The translations under genes were made by a program, and so were the position numbers. A stretch of DNA of 64,000 nucleotides from Opisthorchis felineus (Eukaryota; Platyhelminthes; Trematoda; Opisthorchiida; Opisthorchiidae). The stretch covers positions 356,596-420,595 of the forward strand of contig SJOL01010174.1 in the NCBI GenBank assembly GCA_004794785.1, given 5' to 3'. Below, one piece after another: positions 59,801 through 64,000 of this stretch. The first letter of the stretch is position 1; each line of letters opens with the position of its first letter. The notes under the pieces are model-generated. The model saw only the letters and a list, made by a program, of their open reading frames with translations, searched no databases and was not told the origin of the DNA.

Positions 59801-61891
59801 TTTGGTCAGCTCTAGAGCGGTGCAACATATGACTGTAGATACGAAGCAGAAGTTCACATCCACTGGGATATTTACACCATTATCGATCGCGGTGAAAAAA
59901 GGTGAAATCTTTCTGGTGAAATCCATGACCATCGAGTTCTTTCGATGACGGCTGTTTTGGAAACCGGCTTCATTGCAACTGTTTTCCATCCACTGCATCA
60001 TTGGTCCTCAGTAGGCTTAAGTGGCCACTTCCTGTCAGCACGAAGTAGATCCATCTTTTAGCTAAGACCGCCGGTATTTTATTGCTTCCTGGTTACGCTT
60101 GCGTTGTTCTGTAACACTAGCCTACGACGTTGCTTTTGAGCCAAATGTCCTCTGTGAACATTTGAACAGTATTCTTCTCTTCAGAGAGAGTTCAGTGGTC
60201 GGAAAGCCGGTACTAACTATGGATCCCTATCGTGCTGTTCTAGATCGAAAATCTAGCCAACCCTAATTTTATCCAACTAAATATTTTATACCCCTGCAAA
60301 CCTGTGAGTTCAGCTGACTGGGGTGGTCTTGAATATATGCAGTGCTAACCGTTCAGAAATCTTTTTAGTACCAGTTTATAGCAGCAGACACCATTACTTA
60401 TCATAAAAACAAATTCATTTATACTTTCGTCTCCAGAGGGCACGTTGAACATAAGAAAATAGGTCAAAACTTATTATATTTTAATGGGTGTTGGTAGATA
60501 TTGTATGGCGTTTGAGTTGTACATGATCTTTAGGCCCGATTATCTGGTTAGCTGCCCATCAAGTTCTATAGAATTGCTTATGAACAGCCAGACTGTCAGG
60601 TCTATTTAAGAAGGGCTCATGGGTGCTGTTTTAGAGATATAGTTGACGCATTTTATCCAAAATACCGGTCAGTATGATGGTCCCATTAAGTAAATTTGTG
60701 ACGATATCCAGTCCCATTTCTAGAATAGAATCCGTACCAGTCATCTTTGCTGTTGAAGCTAAAACTCTGTTTCAACACAGATTAATGGTACATCCTCATG
60801 CATCTTACTAATTTGGGTGCGCTTTTTATTGACACAGAGCTTACGACCCGTACCGACCGGCAATGGAGAGCACAGTGGTTGTCTCACATCTGGGACCTCC
60901 TCCTCAGTACTCAGAGAGAAATAGTGGTCCTGTGGAAACGCCATTGCTTCCAAGAACCTACAGGATTGAGTCCGAGATAAGCCTACTTGGAGCAGCCAAG
61001 GAAGCTAGCATGCCGGATCTTCCATCAGCTTGTCATTCTGCGGTTTCCGGGCACGGACGAGGAAACACCCGACAGGTCGGTCTCACTCGAGAAGAGCTGA
61101 ATAGGCTCACTCACGCAAGAAGGCTGGAATTGATGGAAGAGATGGAGCGGAGGAAACGCGGAGAAATTGTTATTCGGCTAGCTGATATAAAGGTGAAGAA
61201 GAACTATCATTTTACTACATTTCGTTGCTTATCATCACGCAACATTTAAAGATTTGATGGATTTATTCACACTCAGACGTGTAAAGGCATTCTGGTTTTA
61301 AAATAATTGAGAGAGTTCCTATTGATGAGTTATTTGTGATCTTCAATCCTGGATACAAAGGAAATAATCTAAGTGAATGCATTTTAATAGTAACATGATA
61401 TACATAGTTGACGTAACATACTCATCTCAATAAATATCGCCGTACTCTGTCACCCCACAGCCTGTCCTTCTATCTGCAACAAAATTTACTTTATGCCTGT
61501 CTGCTCGTTGATGTTCCTTGTTGCCTAAAAGTTATATCAAAATAAATATCCACTAAAACCGTTAGGCAGTATAAGGGTTCGCTTTCATCACCCCTGCATA
61601 CTTCTGTTTCTCCTCCCGTCCCTACAGGATTGGATTCGATCAAATTTCGTCATAGTTTTCGTCCTACTTATCAATGCTAGCCTGGCTTTCCTTTTTTTCA
61701 ATCTGTTGACCGGCTCAACAGACGCACGTTCAGCTCCGACAGCTGCACAAAATCGACTGACCCGGGCTCAGTCATCCCCACCGACCCCAAACACTGCTGG
61801 TACAGTTCAGCTAGCCAAGAAAGTCATCAGCAATGCAATCAAAAAAGCCAAGTTGAATGGGAACCGAGACGAACCTAGTGGCTCTGGTTAG
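8377..61891 (+). CDS. junctophilin, complete gene in seven coding exons
   Basis: Junctophilins tie the endoplasmic/sarcoplasmic reticulum to the plasma membrane, so that surface calcium channels face ryanodine receptors in muscle and neurons. MORN motifs bind the inner plasma membrane and a C-terminal helix anchors in the reticulum. Joining 8377-8755, 38593-39517, 44573-44691, 49187-49449, 53124-54133, 60838-61192 and 61628-61891 gives 3315 nt, or 1104 residues plus stop. All introns are GT...AG with matching phases (1, 2, 1, 0, 2, 0). Layout: MORN I-VI at residues 14-146, joining region 147-332, MORN VII-VIII at 333-383, helical region about 384-470, divergent region 471-1017, membrane segment 1024-1044, tail to 1104. 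Vertebrate junctophilins are about 630-750 residues, so this one is long, chiefly in the divergent region and tail. The family call is secure; alternative exons cannot be excluded. Confidence 0.93.
9255..9453. repeat. imperfect inverted repeat in intron 1
   Basis: Positions 9255-9285 and 9423-9453 are reverse complements at 29 of 31 bases, separated by 137 bp. Weaker similarity continues outward for a further 30 or so bases on each arm. Both arms can be translated as LSVFS(V/A)TSRV, which may hint at duplicated coding DNA of a lost element, but no family is recognised. Confidence 0.6.
11852..11885 (+). repeat. GAT trinucleotide microsatellite
   Basis: Eleven uninterrupted GAT units plus one base. 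On the minus strand it reads as a histidine run in a short, otherwise meaningless open frame. Confidence 0.95.
20116..20400 (-). mobile_element. Ty3/Gypsy retrotransposon integrase C-terminal remnant
   Basis: On the minus strand the frame reads [20 protein letters not shown] then [22 protein letters not shown]. This is the typical end of a Ty3/Gypsy polyprotein, where the integrase C-terminal fold has K(L)xxRWxGPFxV followed by Y.I and the (V)HxNxLK-like close. A stop (TAA) just upstream in frame at about 20371-20373 and the absence of RT, RNase H or integrase core nearby show a truncated relic. No long terminal repeats were seen. It plays no part in junctophilin coding. Confidence 0.7.
21885..21939 (+). 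repeat. tRNA-derived SINE head with RNA polymerase III A and B boxes
   Basis: TAGCTCAGTGATTAAGGCG (21885-21903) fits a tRNA A box and D-arm. GGTACGAATCC (21929-21939) fits a B box with one mismatch to GGTTCGANTCC. The 44-base spacing is that of a tRNA. No acceptor stem can be folded, so this is not a tRNA gene. The following GC-rich 130 bases (to about 22070) are probably the SINE body. Fluke SINEs of this kind are known; the subfamily cannot be told. Confidence 0.55.
36735..37295 (-). mobile_element. non-LTR (LINE) reverse transcriptase C-terminal remnant
   Basis: A 186-codon minus-strand frame contains [11 protein letters not shown] (residues 37-46), resembling the catalytic YADD block with Y-L-R-D-D in place of Y-A-D-D. 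About 100 residues on is [11 protein letters not shown] (139-149), resembling the LLYGCETWPL block in the C-terminal part of CR1/RTE-type LINE proteins. RLLVIGCSI between them may be the usual YLG(S/C)xI block. The spacing is shorter than usual, so internal deletions are likely. No endonuclease domain or 3' tail is recognisable. The assignment is by motif memory and moderate. Confidence 0.5.
38593..39517 (+). CDS. junctophilin coding exon 2 (MORN VI, joining region, MORN VII-VIII, helix start)
   Basis: Residues 127 (completed) to 434, plus two bases of 435. The acceptor is ...TTTACTTTAAG|GT. MORN VI begins [16 protein letters not shown] (129). The joining region (147-332) is Ser/Gly/Arg-rich, with a basic patch [13 protein letters not shown] and Gly-rich runs. 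MORN VII begins [15 protein letters not shown] (333) and [19 protein letters not shown] (356), ending KEEGKY (383). [20 protein letters not shown] starts the helical region at about 393. The donor is CAAAG|GTTTGT at 39517/39518, phase 2. A 131-codon frame overlapping 38554-38949 is a shadow. Confidence 0.92.
39518..44572 (+). other. junctophilin intron 2 (5,055 bp, phase 2)
   Basis: It contains the PLE endonuclease remnant at 42876-43422. A 91-codon hydrophobic minus-strand frame at 40160-39885 has no recognised family. The rest shows nothing identifiable. Confidence 0.8.
42876..43422 (-). mobile_element. Penelope-like GIY-YIG endonuclease remnant, distinct subtype (PLE-3)
   Basis: On the minus strand, the frame from 43422 reads [20 protein letters not shown] then [11 protein letters not shown], matching the CxCG-x-YIG-x-TxRxLxxR pattern of one PLE endonuclease subtype, with S in place of the I of YIG. 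After a frame change the 43190-42876 frame has [19 protein letters not shown] then SERLVRRC, like the EALAI C-terminal tail. It differs from the CKDCDKRYI subtype at 3257-3972, so a second PLE lineage invaded the locus. No RT or terminal repeat is recognisable nearby. A frameshift and substitutions indicate a dead copy. Confidence 0.65.
44573..44691 (+). CDS. junctophilin coding exon 3 (alpha-helical region)
   Basis: Residues 435 (completed) to 474, plus one base of 475. The acceptor is TTTTTATGCAG|A and the donor CTAG|GTGAGT, phase 1. The translation [20 protein letters not shown]... [14 protein letters not shown] is an Ala/Arg-rich helix ending in REFSPEF. It corresponds to the conserved ARELAPDFYQPG close of the vertebrate junctophilin helical region, which is strong evidence that this small exon is real. 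Confidence 0.92.
44692..49186 (+). other. junctophilin intron 3 (4,495 bp, phase 1)
   Basis: Two minus-strand frames of 128 and 120 codons (45465-45079, 46007-45645) show no recognisable motif. A run of ten G lies at 46318-46327. Nothing else was identified. Confidence 0.8.
49187..49449 (+). CDS. junctophilin coding exon 4 (start of divergent region)
   Basis: Residues 475 (completed) to 562. The acceptor is TTCTTCTTATTGCCAG|GT and the donor CAGAC|GTAAGT, phase 0. It begins [17 protein letters not shown], comparable in position to the GPEYQKRRLLQEI segment after the vertebrate helical region. It then becomes polar and Ser/Gly/Arg/Asn-rich ([17 protein letters not shown]), probably disordered. 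Good splice signals at both ends and exact phase agreement support it. Confidence 0.88.
49450..53123 (+). other. junctophilin intron 4 (3,674 bp, phase 0)
   Basis: Plus-strand frames of 118 codons (52111-52467) and 109 codons (52640-52969) lack motifs and convincing splice sites. A moderately GC-rich block at about 51640-52010 may be a dispersed repeat. No gene is recognised. Confidence 0.75.
53124..54133 (+). CDS. junctophilin coding exon 5 (divergent, low-complexity region)
   Basis: Residues 563-898 plus two bases of 899. The acceptor is ATCATCGTTCCAG|AGG and the donor ACTAT|GTGAGT, phase 2. The 336 residues are rich in Gln, Pro, Ser, Ala and Glu, with stretches such as [16 protein letters not shown] and [18 protein letters not shown], then [14 protein letters not shown] and [13 protein letters not shown]. 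It has no known domain and is probably disordered, as divergent regions of junctophilins are. It is the largest coding segment of the gene and accounts for much of the extra length. Confidence 0.88.
54134..60837 (+). other. junctophilin intron 5 (6,704 bp, phase 2)
   Basis: It contains the unexplained open frame at 57425-57743, described separately. A CAGCCGAAACGTT segment near 59411-59424 recalls the GAAACGTT signature of PLE terminal repeats but is too short to call. Elsewhere I see no gene or identifiable repeat. Confidence 0.75.
57425..57743 (+). other. unexplained open frame in intron 5, possible alternative terminal exon
   Basis: A plus-strand frame of about 105 codons with protein-like composition ([48 protein letters not shown]). 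It can follow exon 5 in phase through an AG at 57423-57424, and ends at TAG 57741-57743. No GT in the frame lies in the phase needed to rejoin exon 6, so it cannot be an in-frame internal exon between exons 5 and 6. As a terminal exon it would make a junctophilin without the membrane anchor; an AATAAA lies at 58239. The acceptor is weak and no homologue is recognised. Confidence 0.25.
60838..61192 (+). CDS. junctophilin coding exon 6 (juxtamembrane region)
   Basis: Residues 899 (completed) to 1017. The acceptor is TTTTTATTGACACAG|A and the donor ATAAAG|GTGAAG, phase 0. It starts [12 protein letters not shown], then a Pro/Ser-rich segment ([13 protein letters not shown]). From residue 981 it holds a highly charged helix, [20 protein letters not shown] then [17 protein letters not shown], which leads directly into the anchor of exon 7. 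The charged helix may act as a spacer or coiled coil on the cytoplasmic side of the reticulum membrane (inference). Confidence 0.88.
61193..61627 (+). other. junctophilin intron 6 (435 bp, phase 0)
   Basis: A short AT-rich intron with acceptor CTCCCGTCCCTACAG. It contains two AATAAA hexamers (about 61428 and 61542), which could terminate a rare transcript that reads into the intron and would lack the anchor. Confidence 0.85.
61628..61891 (+). CDS. junctophilin coding exon 7 (membrane anchor and C-terminal tail)
   Basis: Residues 1018-1104 and TAG at 61889-61891. DWIRSN is followed by the hydrophobic [20 protein letters not shown] (1024-1043), matching the vertebrate C-terminal segment with its conserved pattern LLNIGLAILFVHLLT. 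In vertebrates the protein ends within a few residues of this helix. Here a hydrophilic tail of about 60 residues follows, Thr/Ser/Ala-rich then basic ([17 protein letters not shown]). It would face the reticulum lumen. Confidence 0.92.
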   Translation, partial: DWIRSNFVIVFVLLINASLAFLFFNLLTGSTDARSAPTAAQNRLTRAQSSPPTPNTAGTVQLAKKVISNAIKKAKLNGNRDEPSGSG

Positions 61892-63200
61892 CTGGCTCAG
61901 AACAACTGCACTCAGAATGACTTGTCACTTCCGAGAAATTGATGGCCACTATTTTGACCGTCAATCACTTATGTGCTCTGTGTTTCCTCGTGGACACGCT
62001 GTAAAATTGGTTCTTGAATCTGCTGACTTTCATGTAAATTTGCAGATACACAGCAAGAACGTTTTTCGTCACAGCGGACACAAAGACATACGCACTCACA
62101 AGTACGCACACAAAAACACACGTAAAGGAAAACAAACCGCGTAAGAAAATGCAACCATAAACAACCTTTGGAATGTAGGATAATACACGCAACACGGTCC
62201 ATACCACACTCTTTCTGTTAAACAAGTAGAATTACCAAAATATGGAGAATTTCCTCGCTCATTCGCGCTCGAGCACTTTGATCTCCCTTTCACCCATCCA
62301 CGCAAGAGCTACACCTTGTCTGGTTTACGGCTTTTCCTTTTTGAGTTTCCCAGCTCGACCATCCTCCCCACCACGCTAAGAAGGTTGGGAGCAACCTTCT
62401 ACCGTACTTCCACCGTACACACGCGTGCTGGTCAACTAATTCCGATTCCTTACTTCCTGTTGCTCAAAGGAGACCCAACCAGATGGTCTATTATGCATTA
62501 TGCCTATTAGCGTTCCTTCATCACTTTCCAACGGCTGTGGATTTGTTTTCGCCTGTCATTTGCACTCTTGTCACCTTTGTCCCTCGGAAGGAGGACTTAT
62601 TAAACTGAACCACTGTGCTATACAGATCCGTTCGGTGGTTCGATTTTTGTCCGTACCGACTCCCCTACAGGCAATTAATCCGTCCAACTTGGGTGACAAT
62701 ATAGCCCATGCACTATCGTTGAATCAATGCGGCAACTTGGGGATCAGGCCATTTTCTGCTCCCTTCAGAAATTTTGCACACAATTCAGGACCAGCATACG
62801 TCTGCTCCGAAGAAACTACATGTGTGCAAACGATATTTCCTGGTCTACCTGGTAGATTATCCGGAACGGTCGCCCTTGTCTTCCCTTTTCTGGCAGTGAC
62901 GGGTTGATATTCTTTTGTTAGTTATGCTTGCTGTGCATCTATCCCCTAGCCCCGACCAGGAAACTGTAAGTAAAGACAACCGTGTTTTTTGAGGAGTTCA
63001 GATTTTTCACTCACACCACACCAAAGGAGCTAAGGTCAGGCCAGTTGAGGTTAATCCGGTTCATGTCTGTTGATTTTGTGTACAAATGTACCTACAACTG
63101 TGCTGTTCATGCTTCGCAAAATGTTCGCAGATAGCAACTACTCAGGCGCCAGGGGATAGTTTCGCAGTCAATAAATGAGCTACATAGCCCTATATACTCA
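61892..63200 (+). other. junctophilin 3' untranslated region (inferred)
   Basis: After the stop codon the sequence becomes CA-rich (62040-62130) and then pyrimidine-rich (62270-62930). Open frames here have no recognised motif. The first AATAAA after the stop is at 63170; an ATTAAA variant lies at 62599. The end is inferred from these signals only. Confidence 0.5.
63170..63175 (+). terminator. candidate polyadenylation signal of junctophilin
   Basis: AATAAA, the first after the stop codon, about 1.28 kb downstream of it. A moderately T-rich stretch lies 30-60 bases further on. Confidence 0.45.
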
Positions 63201-64000
63201 TCTACATACCAGTTAGGTTTTGGCGGGATGCTCACCTGGAACCAAGCAGAATTCCTCGTTTATGATGTTTTTTTGGCCTTATGATCTCAAGTTAGGTCAA
63301 ATTGGCATTTGTTCTACGCACACAGAGAGTGTATTTTCAGCATTACGAAACCCACACAACAGAGTGAACAATCAAAAATAAGTCATTTAATCGGGCATAA
63401 TAGACACGATCGAGCAGGACGTGTAGACAAACGCAAGCACGTGATAGCAGAAAGAATCCACCAACGCATCTGATAGCACTTTTCGTCCTGTTTTGCTAAA
63501 CCTAACGCCGTCATAACTCGAAAGTTAATGTGTAACGCTTGTGGAGGTGTACACTTTGTTTTGTCACTACGGTTACTGAGAAAATTATGTCGTGATCAGG
63601 GGTGCAATACGAAATCCGTTTGCTCAAGAACAAGGCTGACGAAGACAGAAGGTACCGGTATGACCTGGGTAGTATGTAACATGGTCTACGCACTCACAAA
63701 TAATGTGGTTGTTTGAAGGGATCTGTCACCACAGGCTGCCGTAGTATCCGTAAGAAACACAAACTAAAACGAAGTATCACCTACATAACTTAAAGAAAGA
63801 ATGGATAGCAGATAACTGTTGAAAAGTTTGTGATCCATACTAAGGTGATTATTCGGTCAACTCGGATTAAAATGTGTTTTCCATTGCGGAGGTCTCTGAA
63901 ACCTGGGTAGGATGTACCAGTTGAATTTTTACTCTGAAAAGACGCAACTTGATGCAGGTTTGATATGTCATACAGACTGAATCAGGTTACGCACCCTTGG
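63201..64000. other. downstream stretch with no recognised gene
   Basis: Only open frames of about 60 codons, without motifs or splice context. No RNA gene or repeat family is recognised. Confidence 0.4.

Noticed and set aside
1..64000. Possible CRISPR array, operon, prophage or other prokaryotic system
   Set aside because: No regularly spaced repeats and no dense co-directional coding; the spliced junctophilin gene shows that this is animal DNA.

Overview
The window looks like a single stretch of animal nuclear DNA, most likely from a digenean flatworm (trematode). The evidence is AT-leaning DNA with very sparse coding, GT/AG introns up to about 30 kb, fossils of Penelope-like elements (PLEs), LINEs and Ty3/Gypsy elements of the kind common in flukes, and one recognisable conserved animal gene. 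The species cannot be named from the sequence. Genes this stretched would suit one of the large fluke genomes such as Fasciola or Paragonimus; that is inference.

One host gene accounts for most of the window. It is a junctophilin (JPH) gene on the + strand, with seven coding exons from 8377 to 61891. The exons were joined by eye from splice signals. All six intron phases agree, and the sum is 3315 nt, giving 1104 residues plus a stop. Eight MORN motifs lie in exons 1-2, an alpha-helical segment spans exons 2-3, a long low-complexity divergent region fills exons 4-6, and a C-terminal membrane anchor is in exon 7. The protein should pin endoplasmic/sarcoplasmic reticulum to the plasma membrane in muscle and other excitable cells. 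Its odd points are a 29.8 kb first intron and a tail of about 60 residues after the membrane anchor.

Region 1-8376 lies upstream. At about 1563-5843 is a decayed PLE read on the minus strand (PLE-1), bounded by inverted terminal repeats. Its reverse transcriptase is split by a second, 5'-truncated PLE (PLE-2, 2766-4191), which has its own inverted repeats and a 9-bp target duplication (ATTGTGGTT). Degenerate hammerhead-ribozyme-like cores recur in the terminal repeats of both elements. A CpG-rich block at about 7560-8240 sits just before the first coding exon and may hold the promoter.

The introns (8756-61627) are almost empty. They contain a Ty3/Gypsy integrase tail (about 20116-20400), a tRNA-derived SINE head (about 21885-21939), a LINE reverse transcriptase fragment (36735-37295), a PLE endonuclease fragment of a different subtype (42876-43422), a GAT microsatellite, a short inverted repeat and one unexplained 105-codon open frame in intron 5. 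After the stop codon, the first AATAAA is at 63170. I found no prokaryotic features, CRISPR arrays, rRNA genes or intact tRNA genes. The least expected structures are the nested PLEs with ribozyme-like repeats and the unusual junctophilin C-terminus.
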